Positions 46,563-55,224 of a DNA stretch of 64,000 nt are shown here, piece after piece. This DNA is from Polymorphobacter megasporae (lineage in GTDB: Bacteria > Pseudomonadota > Alphaproteobacteria > Sphingomonadales > Sphingomonadaceae): contig NZ_CP081848.1 in the NCBI RefSeq assembly GCF_018982885.2, positions 620,001 through 684,000 of the forward strand. The letters are read 5' to 3'. The notes below the pieces were generated by a model, which was not told the DNA's origin, did not search any database, and worked only from the letters and a program-made list of their open reading frames with translations. The translations under genes and the position numbers were made by a program. Within the stretch, counting starts at the first letter, position 1. The number at the start of each line of letters is the position of its first letter.

Positions 46563-47704
46563 GCGAGGCGCTCGACGATCATCGCGACACCGACGCCCTG
46601 CGCACCGGTCGCGACGACGAGGCCGAAGCGCCCGCCACATTCGTCGAGCGCATCGAGCAGCGTCGACAACAGGATTGCGCCGGTTGCCCCCATCGGGTGG
46701 CCCTTGGCAATGTGGCCGCCGCCGACGTTGACCTTCGCCGGGTCGGGACGGCGATCGCGGTGGAATTTGGCGATGGTGACGGCGAACGCCTCCATGAATT
46801 CGATGCGGTCGATGTCGGCGAGGTCGAGCCCGGCGCGGGCCAGCGCGAGGTCCATCGCAGCGAAACCGGCGAGCAGCGATGCCCGCGCCTCCCCGCCCGC
46901 CTCGGCGAAGGCGACGATGCGCGCGCGCGGGTTGCCGCTCGCGGGGCCGATCAGCGCGAGCCCCGCGCCGTCGGTCATCGGCGGGGCGTGCGCCAGCGTG
47001 TGCCGATGGTCGACCGGCGCGTTACCGATGACGCCGCGATAGTCGGCGGCGATCCCGGCGAACGCCGCCGGCATGCCTGCGAGCTTGGCTGCGGTCGTCG
47101 CGCGAACTGCTTCATCGCGGTCGAGCCCGCCAATCGCGATCCGCGAAGCGAGCAGCGCCGGGCGATCCTCGGCGGCAGCGGCGCGCGTCTGCGACTCGAG
47201 CGTGACCGCGTCCATCCCCGCGCGATCGATGCCCTCGACCTCGGCGAGTAAATCGGCTGCGAGCGCGACGGGGATGTAGCGGAGCGGCGGGGCGAAGTCG
47301 GTCGCGCTGTAATAGTCGGCGGCGTCGGCCATGAAGGCGACGCGCGACAGCATCTCGACCCCGCCGGCGAGGGCGAATTCGGTCGTCCCGGCGTCCACCG
47401 CGGCGGCAGCATGGCCGATCGCCGACAGGCCCGAGGCGCAGAAATTGTTGAGGCTGTGCGCCGCCGTCGCCGGATCGAGGCCGGCGGCGAGCTTGGCGAC
47501 CATCGCGATATGCCCGCCCTGCGCCGCGACCTGGCCGACGCAGCCGAGCACGAGCAGCCGCGCCGCCCGCGGATCGCGGCCGCGCACTTCGAGCGCATCG
47601 ACGAGGTGGGCGACAAGACCGTGCGGGGTTTGCGCCGCGAGTCCACCGTCGGGCCGCGCCCGGCCGCGCGGAGTACGGACGGCGTCGTGAATAAATACGG
47701 TCAT
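46559..47704 (-). CDS. Thiolase (acetyl-CoA C-acyltransferase) with atypical C terminus
   Basis: 381 residues. The nucleophile is C89 (NNFCASGLSA) and the His loop is GGHIAKGHPMGATG. The second active-site Cys, normally in a C-x-GGG motif near the end, is replaced: the end reads VVATGAQGVGVAMIV. It is therefore either an impaired thiolase or one of a non-canonical type. The start codon overlaps the DapB-like stop by four bases (ATGA), and its own stop overlaps the flavoprotein start. Confidence 0.85.
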   Translation of the reverse strand: MTVFIHDAVRTPRGRARPDGGLAAQTPHGLVAHLVDALEVRGRDPRAARLLVLGCVGQVAAQGGHIAMVAKLAAGLDPATAAHSLNNFCASGLSAIGHAAAAVDAGTTEFALAGGVEMLSRVAFMADAADYYSATDFAPPLRYIPVALAADLLAEVEGIDRAGMDAVTLESQTRAAAAEDRPALLASRIAIGGLDRDEAVRATTAAKLAGMPAAFAGIAADYRGVIGNAPVDHRHTLAHAPPMTDGAGLALIGPASGNPRARIVAFAEAGGEARASLLAGFAAMDLALARAGLDLADIDRIEFMEAFAVTIAKFHRDRRPDPAKVNVGGGHIAKGHPMGATGAILLSTLLDALDECGGRFGLVVATGAQGVGVAMIVERLA

Positions 47705-48735
47705 GCCCGCCACGCTGTCGGCTGATACGCGAACAGCCCGGGGGGCGCCGCGACGACGTCGGGAATCGCGCGGATCGCCACTGCCATCGTCGCGTCGGTC
47801 AGCGCGCGCGACGGCGGCCGCGTCGGATCGGCCTCGGTGATATCAAGCGTCATCGCGATGTTCGGCCGCCCGGCGATGTCGATCGTCCAGTGCCCGGGAA
47901 CGAGCCCGTCGTGGAGCGCGCGATCGGCAGTCCACAGGATGGCGAGGACGAATTCGACCCCGTTCGCCATCACCGCGGTCCAGCGCCACTCGGTCGCCGC
48001 GACCCGGCCCTGCGCGATCGTCCCGGCGGCGATGACGATGTCGTGCGGTGCGAGGGTTAGCCTATGGTCGGGGACGATCCGCGCGACCGTCGTTGCCATC
48101 GCCGCCGCCGCAAAATGGAGCACCTCGCCGAACAAGGTCGAATACAGGTCGCCGAGCGGTCCGTCGCGGATGTCTCCCGCCGCCGGGTCGGAGCCGAGCC
48201 CCATCAGGTCGAAGACGAACGCGGGCGACGCCATCGCGCTCGCCTCGACGGTCTCGCGGACGATGATCCGGTCGAGGTCGACGCACATCGCCGTCGCCGC
48301 GAGCGCGATCCGCTCGACGATCATTCCCGGATTGACCCCGACCCCGGCAAGCGTCACGCCGCCCCGGATCGCCGCGTCGCGCAGCCGGTCGGCATACGCC
48401 GTGCCGTGTGCGTCGGGCCAGTGGAAGCCAGCGGTCGAAACAACGTTCTTGCCGCTTTCGAGCAACGCGACGACGTCGTCGACGAGCGCATCGTACGGCA
48501 AGGTGATCCGCGGGGTGTGGACGACGACGGTCGCGTCGGTCGCGAGGATCGCGGCGCGGTCGGCGGTTGCGAAGACCCCGGTCGGCGGGCGCTTCACCAG
48601 CGTTCCTGCATCGACCCCGGCCTTCGCGGGATTGTAGACGTAGACCCCGCGCAGATCGAGCCCGGGATGGTCGAGGATGCGGCGCAGCGACGTCCGCCCC
48701 ATCGCTCCGGTCGCCCATTGAACGACGCCGATCAT
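47701..48735 (-). CDS. Dihydrodipicolinate-reductase-like NAD(P)-dependent dehydrogenase
   Basis: 344 residues with an N-terminal Rossmann fold (IGVVQWATGAMGRTSLRRIL) and a C-terminal domain of the DapB-like / 2,4-diaminopentanoate dehydrogenase type. The protein is not DapB itself: it lacks the DapB signature and lies among catabolic genes. Similar proteins occur in sphingomonad catabolic clusters. An in-frame GTG at 48747 exists, but GGGGTGG sits before the ATG at 48735. It is the first gene of the minus-strand unit. Confidence 0.8.
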   Translation of the reverse strand: MIGVVQWATGAMGRTSLRRILDHPGLDLRGVYVYNPAKAGVDAGTLVKRPPTGVFATADRAAILATDATVVVHTPRITLPYDALVDDVVALLESGKNVVSTAGFHWPDAHGTAYADRLRDAAIRGGVTLAGVGVNPGMIVERIALAATAMCVDLDRIIVRETVEASAMASPAFVFDLMGLGSDPAAGDIRDGPLGDLYSTLFGEVLHFAAAAMATTVARIVPDHRLTLAPHDIVIAAGTIAQGRVAATEWRWTAVMANGVEFVLAILWTADRALHDGLVPGHWTIDIAGRPNIAMTLDITEADPTRPPSRALTDATMAVAIRAIPDVVAAPPGLFAYQPTAWRA

Positions 48736-48820
48736 GCTTGCTGCCACCCCATTCTCCGGGTCTAACCGACTTGTCCGGGCATGTCAGTTACTTTATGCAA
48801 GTGACCTTGGGGAGAGAAAA

Positions 48821-50497
48821 ATGTTCCTGACACCGCCTGAACGGGTCGCCGATCACGTTGCCCGTGGCTGGTGGCAGGGGACGACGGTGGATGCCTTGTT
48901 CCAGCGCACCGCAGCCTTGGACGGCGATGCGGTGGCACTGATCGACCCGCCGAACCGGACCGCGCTCGACGGCAAAATGCCCGAGCGGCTGACGTGGAGC
49001 GCGGTTGTCGAGCGCGTCGAGCGGACGGCGGCGGCGTTTCTCGCGCTCGAACTCGTCAAGGACGACATCATCGCGGTCCAGTTGCCGAACACGGTCGACG
49101 CGGTCGTCGTCCTGCTCGCCAGCGCGCGGCTCGGGCTGATCGTCACGCCCGTCGTGATGCAATATCGCGAACACGAGCTTGCCTACATCCTCGCCCAGAC
49201 CACCCCGCGCGCTTTCATTACCGTAACGACCTTCGCCGGATACGATCATGCGGGGCTGGCGGCGCGGCTGGCGGCCGACGTTCTGGACATGCGCGTCGTC
49301 ACCGACATCGGCGCACTCGCGGCGGCCGCCGATCATGCAACGGTCGCGTCATACGTCGAGGATCACCCGACCGACGCCGCCGAAGTCCTGACGATCTGCT
49401 GGACCTCGGGAACCGAGTCGCGGCCGAAGGGCGTCCCGCGCGACCATAATCACTGGCTGCTCAACGCACGCGTCGTCGCCGAGGCGACCGGAATGGTCGC
49501 GGGCGACGTCCTCCTCAACCCATTCCCGCTGGTCAACATCGGCTCGATCGGCGGGCTGGTGCTGCCGTGGCTGCTGCTCGGCGGGCGTCTGGTGCTCCAC
49601 CACCCGTTCGACCTCGGTATTTTCCTCGGCCAGATCGCGAGCGAGGGCGTGACCTACACGATCGCGCCGCCAGCGGTGCTGACCGCGCTGCTGAATCAGC
49701 CGGGGCTGATAACCGGCGGGGCGATCGCCTCGCTGCGCGCGATCGGGTCGGGGTCGGCGCCGCTGTCGCCATGGCTGATCGACGGCTGGCTGACCCGGCA
49801 CAATATCCAGATCTGCAACATCTTCGGTTCGAACGAGGGCGCGTCGCTGTTTTCGAGCCACGTCGACGTGCCCGACACGACCGAACGCGCGCGCTATTTT
49901 CCGCGTTACGGCGCCGAAGACGTCGAGTGGCCGGGGCTGACGCCGAGCGTGATGCGGACACGGCTCGCCGATCCGGCGACGGGCGCAACGATCACGACGC
50001 CCGGGCTGCCCGGGGAGCTAAGGATCGGCGGCGGCAATGTCTTCGGCGGCTATTGGCGCGCGCCCGAGCTGACCGCAGCGGCGTTCGACGAACACGGTGA
50101 CTTCCGCACCGGCGACCTGTTCGAGATCGCCGGCGACGGAGCGCTTGCGCGGTTCTACCGCTTCGTCGGGCGGTCGAAGGAGATCATCGTCCGTGGCGGC
50201 GTCAATATATCGCCCGCCGAACTCGACGACCTGCTCGTCGGCATGCCGTTGCTCGCCGAAGCCGCGACGGTCGGCATCCCCGACGACCGGCTCGGCGAGC
50301 GCGTCGCGGTGGCGGTCGTGCCGAAGGGCAGCGAAACCCCGACCCTCGCCGACGTCGTCGCGTGGATGGCGCGCGCGCACGATGTCGCGGTGTTTAAGCG
50401 CCCTGAGCGCATCGTTGTCGTCGACCGGCTGCCGCGCAACGCGATGAACAAGGTCGTCCGGAGCGACTTGCGCTCGCTCGTCCTCGCCTGGCTCTAG
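48821..50497 (+). CDS. AMP-forming acyl-CoA synthetase
   Basis: 558 residues of the ANL family: the phosphate loop is WTSGTESRPKGVP, the adenine motif region is IFGSNEGAS, the hinge is FRTGDLFEI, then FVGRSKEIIVRGGVNISP (A8) and the catalytic Lys in PRNAMNKVVRSDL. It would activate a long-chain or cyclic carboxylate. A good GGGGAG precedes the ATG at 48821. It is divergent from the DapB-like gene (85-nt gap containing a TAACCGAC motif) and ends convergently in a 4-nt overlap with the oxygenase gene. Confidence 0.9.
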   Translation: MFLTPPERVADHVARGWWQGTTVDALFQRTAALDGDAVALIDPPNRTALDGKMPERLTWSAVVERVERTAAAFLALELVKDDIIAVQLPNTVDAVVVLLASARLGLIVTPVVMQYREHELAYILAQTTPRAFITVTTFAGYDHAGLAARLAADVLDMRVVTDIGALAAAADHATVASYVEDHPTDAAEVLTICWTSGTESRPKGVPRDHNHWLLNARVVAEATGMVAGDVLLNPFPLVNIGSIGGLVLPWLLLGGRLVLHHPFDLGIFLGQIASEGVTYTIAPPAVLTALLNQPGLITGGAIASLRAIGSGSAPLSPWLIDGWLTRHNIQICNIFGSNEGASLFSSHVDVPDTTERARYFPRYGAEDVEWPGLTPSVMRTRLADPATGATITTPGLPGELRIGGGNVFGGYWRAPELTAAAFDEHGDFRTGDLFEIAGDGALARFYRFVGRSKEIIVRGGVNISPAELDDLLVGMPLLAEAATVGIPDDRLGERVAVAVVPKGSETPTLADVVAWMARAHDVAVFKRPERIVVVDRLPRNAMNKVVRSDLRSLVLAWL

Positions 50498-51951
50498 GCT
50501 TGGCGGAGGACCCGGCGGTCGGCCCAATGCGCGTGGGTGCCGCTTGAAATCTTGTGCGGCAGCGCGATCCGGCAGACCGGACCGGCAGCGAAGTCCTTGC
50601 AATCGATCAAGATGCACTCCGACGTGCCGCGATTCTCGTCGATGATGAAGCTGACGAGATAACCGTCGTCCTCGTCGATCGCGCCGACGCGCGGGGCGAA
50701 CGGTGCCTCGCTCGCGTAGCGACCCTCGTCGAGCTGCAACACCGTCGACTCGCCCGTCAGCATGTCGTGCTTGACGAAGCCGTTGAACAGGAACCAGCCG
50801 GGCTTGGTCGTCGTGCTGTACGCATAGCGGTACTTATGCCCGGCGTACGCCTGGTTGATCGTGCCGAATTCGAGCAGGCGCTCGTCGAGGCGCTCCTCGC
50901 GGGTCGAGCCATCGGCGAGGTTGAAGCGCCAGCGATGGAGCGTCGGCTTGAAGCTATGCTCGTCGACGTGCGCCATCAGGTGACCATAGCCGTCGTCGTT
51001 GGCGACCGGTCCGGGGGTCGGATTCTCCTGGAAATAGCCGTCGACGATGACATCGTCCCCCTCCTCGTAGGCGTTGAGGAAATGGAGGACGTAGGTCGGC
51101 GCGGCTTCGAACCAGCGGACCTCGCCGCCATGGCGCGGGACTAGCGCAAAGCGTGCCGGAATATCGCGGTGGAAGCGGACCGCATGGACATCGCGCTTGA
51201 GCAATTCGGCATCCCAGAACACCGGCAGGTCGTTGAGGATCGACCAGTGTTCGGAAAAGATCATGTCGTGCGGCAAGCGCGGCCCGGGCAACGGCACCGG
51301 CTGGTACGTCGTCAGCTGGCCCTGCGCGTCGACGACACCGTAATGCATGTACGGCGCATGCTTCGAGTAGTTGAAGAACATCAGCTCGCCGGTGCGGTCG
51401 TCGACCTTGGGATGCGCCGAGATGCCGTCGAGCGGTACCCACGGTGCAAGGCCCGACTGGTCGAGCGTCTCGGGATCGAGGACATAGCCCTCGCCGCACT
51501 GGTAGAAGGTCGAGATCGCCTTGCCGGCGTGGACGATGATGTCGGTGCTCGACGAATCCTTGAGGCGGCCGTGCGCGCCGAAGCCCGGGCGGAGCGAGAC
51601 GCCGGTCCCGTCCATCAGCCCTCCCCACAGCGACCCGCCCGCGTCCTGCTCGGCGGCGAAACACCGCGTCCGCACCCAACGATTGCGGTACGTTGCCGAA
51701 CCGTTGCTGAAGTCGATCGCGTGGATCATCCCGTCGCCGTCGAACGGATGGTAGCGGCCGAGCGGTTGGTGGAGCTGGTTCTCCGTATTGCGCAGATAGA
51801 TGCCGTCGATGTCGGTCGGGATCGCGCCCGAAATGACGTCAAGGTCGACTGCGGTGACCTCCTCGTGCTGCGGCGTCCACGCGCCGTTCAAATACGGATG
51901 ATTGCTCGGCCGGAGCGACGCCACGACGGGCGGGAGGCGTTCGATCTGCAT
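50494..51951 (-). CDS. Carotenoid oxygenase family protein (carotenoid/stilbene cleavage)
   Basis: 485 residues with the seven-bladed propeller of this family. The four iron-binding His are visible: H180 (ISAHPKVD), H228 (LPHDMIF), H290 (VLHFLNAYE) and H473 (SSGTHAHW). Sphingomonad members cleave a double bond in apocarotenoids or in lignostilbenes. Which of these is the substrate cannot be told from the sequence. It faces away from the LEH-like gene at 52060 and abuts the CoA synthetase, consistent with producing an aldehyde or acid that is then activated. Confidence 0.92.
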   Translation of the reverse strand: MQIERLPPVVASLRPSNHPYLNGAWTPQHEEVTAVDLDVISGAIPTDIDGIYLRNTENQLHQPLGRYHPFDGDGMIHAIDFSNGSATYRNRWVRTRCFAAEQDAGGSLWGGLMDGTGVSLRPGFGAHGRLKDSSSTDIIVHAGKAISTFYQCGEGYVLDPETLDQSGLAPWVPLDGISAHPKVDDRTGELMFFNYSKHAPYMHYGVVDAQGQLTTYQPVPLPGPRLPHDMIFSEHWSILNDLPVFWDAELLKRDVHAVRFHRDIPARFALVPRHGGEVRWFEAAPTYVLHFLNAYEEGDDVIVDGYFQENPTPGPVANDDGYGHLMAHVDEHSFKPTLHRWRFNLADGSTREERLDERLLEFGTINQAYAGHKYRYAYSTTTKPGWFLFNGFVKHDMLTGESTVLQLDEGRYASEAPFAPRVGAIDEDDGYLVSFIIDENRGTSECILIDCKDFAAGPVCRIALPHKISSGTHAHWADRRVLRQA

Positions 51952-52059
51952 GTGAACAGGCGTAATTCAACCGGTTCGATTGTGCAAGTTAGTCTTGACG
52001 GCGCGTCACCGAGTCGCTCATAGGTTCTTTCATAAACATACCTTTGGGGGGATCGATCG
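51952..52059. promoter_or_regulatory. Divergent promoter, cleavage oxygenase / epoxide-hydrolase-like gene
   Basis: 108 nt. TTGACG at 51995-52000 and TCATAG at 52018-52023, 17 nt apart, form a plausible plus-strand promoter. TTCAACCGGTTCGA (about 51967) is an imperfect palindrome that could be an operator. Confidence 0.45.
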
Positions 52060-52539
52060 ATGTTACGTTCGTTGCTGATCGCGCTTGCGCTCGTGCTCCC
52101 CGCCGCCTCTCTCGCCGCGAAGGAGCCCATGATGCACAGCGACCCGAAGACTGTCGTCCAGACGATGATCGATGCGTGGGATCACCGCGACTGGAAGAAG
52201 GTGACCGACCTGTTCACCGACGACGGCGTCCTCCATTCGATGATGCTCGAACCTATCGTCGGCAAGGAAGCGATCGGCAAGCGGATCGACCTGCTCGGTG
52301 CCGGGACCGAGTCGATTACCCTCAACATTCATAACATCGCGGTCACCGGCAACACGGTCTTCATCGAGCGGACCGACGAGTTCGTCTTCAATGGCAATGC
52401 CGGCAAGGTTCCGGTTGTCGGCGTCCTCGAAGTCGAGGGCGACAAGATCAAGGCGTGGCGCGAATATTACGACCGCGCCGAACTCGTCGCGGCGATGGGT
52501 CTCGATAAAGATTTCCACCCGGCGCCGACGACGCACTGA
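52060..52539 (+). CDS. Limonene-1,2-epoxide-hydrolase-like protein, exported
   Basis: 159 residues with a signal peptide (MLRSLLIALALVLPAASLAA). The LEH catalytic triad is in place: R104 and D106 (ERTDEF) and D138 (WREYYDRAEL), with spacings close to limonene epoxide hydrolase. It probably adds water to an epoxide in the periplasm. GGGGGG lies nine nt before the ATG. Of the three NTF2-fold proteins in the island, it is the only one with all three residues. It is followed by the regulator gene. Confidence 0.85.
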   Translation: MLRSLLIALALVLPAASLAAKEPMMHSDPKTVVQTMIDAWDHRDWKKVTDLFTDDGVLHSMMLEPIVGKEAIGKRIDLLGAGTESITLNIHNIAVTGNTVFIERTDEFVFNGNAGKVPVVGVLEVEGDKIKAWREYYDRAELVAAMGLDKDFHPAPTTH

Positions 52540-52576
52540 GGGTTACGCGTCTCGACGCACCGCCCTGCCATAGGCT

Positions 52577-53545
52577 ATGGTCGCTGCGACAATGCAAGCG
52601 ACCAACCTTATCCGCACCTGCTCGATCTGGCGCGCGCTCGAGACCGTCGGCGACACACCGTCGCTGCTGATCATCGAGGCGAGCTGGCTCGGGGCGCGGC
52701 GCTTCGACGATTTCTGGCGGATGACCGGGCTGCTCAAGGCGCTGCTCAGCGATCGGCTCAAGCGGCTGATCGAGGCGGGCATCTTCACCAAGACGCCGTA
52801 TTCGACGAGCCCGCCGCGCTTCGACTACACCCTGACCGCCAAGGGTCACGACCTGTATCCGACCGCGCTGATGCTGCTGCGCTGGGAAAGCCTGTGGCGG
52901 TCCGATACCGACAAGATCCGCGTCGAGCTGACCCACAGCAAATGCGGCGCGGTGTTCCAGCCGGTGCCGAGCTGCAAGCATTGTCATGCCGAGGTCGCCG
53001 CCCCCGATGTCGACTGGATCAAAGGCCCCGGTGTCGGCTGGATGGCCCCGATCTACAGCCGCCGCCGTCAGCAGCGCGCGAGCAGCGGCGTCGCGACCTC
53101 GCTCCTCGAGGACGCCGCGCAGCTGATGGGCGACCGTTGGGCGAGCCTGATCATGCGGTCGATCTTCACCGGCATCCACCGCTTCGACGAGATCCGCCGC
53201 GACACCGCGATCGCCACCAACATCCTCGCCGAACGACTCGCATGGCTGACCAGCGCGGGGATCATCCGCCAGCACCAATATGCCGCCGGTCCGGCGCGGT
53301 CGGAATATCGCGTTACCCGCAAGGGCGTCGATTATTACCCGGCGCTGCTGCTGCTCCTCCAGTGGGGCGACAAATATTATTGCTCGCCCGAGGGTCCGCC
53401 GGTGCGGCTGACCCATAAGCCGTGCGGCCATGAACTCGGCACCGTCGTCACTTGCTCCGCGTGCCACGAGCCGGTCGTCGCGCACGACGTGACCTTTACC
53501 GTGACGCGTCGGGCCGCCGACATCGCGGTCGAGGCGACGGTTTAG
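52577..53545 (+). CDS. Tandem HxlR-type winged-helix regulator
   Basis: 322 residues containing two HxlR domains in one chain: domain 1 (about residues 15-110; CSIWRALETVGDTPSLLI, then SDRLKRLIEAGIF) and domain 2 (about 170-275; AAQLMGDRWASLIMRSIF, then AERLAWLTSAGII). Each is followed by a similar Cys-rich tail (CGAVFQPVPSCKHCH and CGHELGTVVTCSACH). A single polypeptide could thus mimic an HxlR dimer. It likely controls the neighbouring catabolic genes. The start could be 52592 instead. It precedes three SDR genes by 37 nt. Confidence 0.88.
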   Translation: MVAATMQATNLIRTCSIWRALETVGDTPSLLIIEASWLGARRFDDFWRMTGLLKALLSDRLKRLIEAGIFTKTPYSTSPPRFDYTLTAKGHDLYPTALMLLRWESLWRSDTDKIRVELTHSKCGAVFQPVPSCKHCHAEVAAPDVDWIKGPGVGWMAPIYSRRRQQRASSGVATSLLEDAAQLMGDRWASLIMRSIFTGIHRFDEIRRDTAIATNILAERLAWLTSAGIIRQHQYAAGPARSEYRVTRKGVDYYPALLLLLQWGDKYYCSPEGPPVRLTHKPCGHELGTVVTCSACHEPVVAHDVTFTVTRRAADIAVEATV

Positions 53546-53582
53546 ACTTTCACTACCATACCGACAGGTTTAGTGTCGCGGC

Positions 53583-54473
53583 ATGGCGGCATCTTCCAGC
53601 ACCGATTTCAACGGCGATACCGGACGGGTGGTCGTCGTCACCGGTGCTGGGAAGGGCCTCGGTGCGGCCTTCGCGCGAGGGTGGGCGGCACGCGGCGCGC
53701 GGGTTGTCGTCAACAACCGTCATCACGGCAATCGCGCATCATCTGCCAAGACGCTTGCAGCGGCGTTGCGTGCCGATGGCGGCGACGCGGTCGCCGATCT
53801 CCACGCTGTCGATGCACCGGGGGCGGCGGCGGTGATCGTCGCGGCCGCGCTCGCGGCGTTCGGGCGGATCGACGCGCTAATCCTCAATGCGGGAATCACC
53901 GGCCCGGCCGCAAAGATCCCTGCCCTGCCAGCCGACGCGCTGGCGGAGGTCATGGCGATCAACTTTTTCGCCAATACCGCGCTAATCGACGCCGCGCTCC
54001 CGCATATCGCGGCGTCGCCATCGGGGCGCATCCTGTTCGTCTCGTCGACCGGCGGCCTGTATGGGGTCCGCGGGCGGTCGGCGTATGCCGCATCGAAGGG
54101 CGCGATCACCGCCTATGCGCTCAGTCTCGCGCACGAGCAGCGTCGCGCCGGGATCGGAGTCAATGTCCTGTGCCCGTACGCCGCAACGGCGATGACCGCG
54201 GCACCCGGGGTCACCGTCGATCCGCGCCTCGCCCCTGATAAAGCCGCCGCCGCAGCCGTCTGGCTCACGAGCAGCGCCTGCACAGCGACCGGCGAAATCT
54301 GGGTGACCGGCGGCAATCTCGTTCGCCGTGCCCTGGCCATCGAGGGCGCGATGGCCGACGCCGCGACCCCCGAAGCCCTCGCCGCCGCACCGCCACCCCC
54401 GCCCGCCCCGGGCTTCGACGGCGGCGAGGCGGCCTTCACCGATTTCTACTCCCACCTGACCAAGGAAGCCTGA
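53583..54473 (+). CDS. Short-chain dehydrogenase, multifunctional-enzyme-2-like
   Basis: 296 residues. The Rossmann motif TGAGKGLGAAFA and RVVVNNRH resemble the 17-beta-HSD4/MFE-2 dehydrogenase domain. Catalytic residues: Ser in VSSTGGLYG, YAASK (Y-x-x-x-K), and NAG in LILNAGITG. A Pro-rich linker and a short extra C terminus (FTDFYSHLTKEA) follow. It would oxidise a hydroxyacyl-CoA or an alcohol with NAD. Its stop is 4 nt before the next SDR start. Confidence 0.88.
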   Translation: MAASSSTDFNGDTGRVVVVTGAGKGLGAAFARGWAARGARVVVNNRHHGNRASSAKTLAAALRADGGDAVADLHAVDAPGAAAVIVAAALAAFGRIDALILNAGITGPAAKIPALPADALAEVMAINFFANTALIDAALPHIAASPSGRILFVSSTGGLYGVRGRSAYAASKGAITAYALSLAHEQRRAGIGVNVLCPYAATAMTAAPGVTVDPRLAPDKAAAAAVWLTSSACTATGEIWVTGGNLVRRALAIEGAMADAATPEALAAAPPPPPAPGFDGGEAAFTDFYSHLTKEA

Positions 54474-54477
54474 TCCC

Positions 54478-55224
54478 ATGAACATCGACGGCTGTACTGC
54501 GATCGTCACCGGCGGCAACCGCGGTATCGGCGAGGGCTTCGTCGACGAGCTGCTCGCGCAGAACGCGCGCCGCGTCTATGTCGCCGCGCGCTCGCTCGCT
54601 GACGCACAGGCGGCGGCGGCGCGCGACCCGCGGCTGGTCGCGATCGAGCTCGACGTCACCGACGATGCCGCGGTCGCAGCGGCGGCGGCGGCGTGCCCCG
54701 ACGTCGACCTGCTAATCAACAACGCCGGCGCGTTCGGCATGACCACCCTGCTCAGCGCCCCCGACATGACCGCGATGCGCGCCGAGATCGCGACCAACTA
54801 TCTCGGCATGGTCGCGATGGTCCGCGCGTTTGCGCCGATCCTCAAGGTGAACGGCGGCGGCGCGGTGATCAACGTGCTGTCGGCGGGCGGCATCGTCGCG
54901 GTGCCGAATATGGGCGGCTACAGCCCGTCGAAGTTTGCCGCGCGGGCCGCATCGGACTGCCTGCGCGCCGAACTCGCGCCGCAGGGCACGCATGTCGCGG
55001 CGCTGATCGTCGGCTCGGTCGACACCCGCATGGCGGCGCACGTCACCTGGGTCGAAAAGACCAGTCCGCGCGACATCGGCAAGGCCGGGCTGCTCGCCGC
55101 GCGCCACAATATCCCCGAGCACGATACCGACGTCCATGCGGTCTCGGTCCGCGCCCACCTCGCGCGCGATCCGTCGGGGCTTGCCAAGGCGATGGCCAAG
55201 TCGCTCAATCCGGCCGCGCGATGA
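54478..55224 (+). CDS. Short-chain dehydrogenase/reductase
   Basis: 248 residues: TGGNRGIGEGFV nucleotide motif, INNAGAFG, and catalytic SAGGIV...YSPSKFA (Y-x-x-x-K). The classical SDR fold binds NAD(P). It is smaller than its upstream neighbour and lacks its C-terminal extension. Its stop overlaps the next SDR's start by four bases (ATGA), indicating coupled translation. The substrate is unknown. Confidence 0.88.
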   Translation: MNIDGCTAIVTGGNRGIGEGFVDELLAQNARRVYVAARSLADAQAAAARDPRLVAIELDVTDDAAVAAAAAACPDVDLLINNAGAFGMTTLLSAPDMTAMRAEIATNYLGMVAMVRAFAPILKVNGGGAVINVLSAGGIVAVPNMGGYSPSKFAARAASDCLRAELAPQGTHVAALIVGSVDTRMAAHVTWVEKTSPRDIGKAGLLAARHNIPEHDTDVHAVSVRAHLARDPSGLAKAMAKSLNPAAR

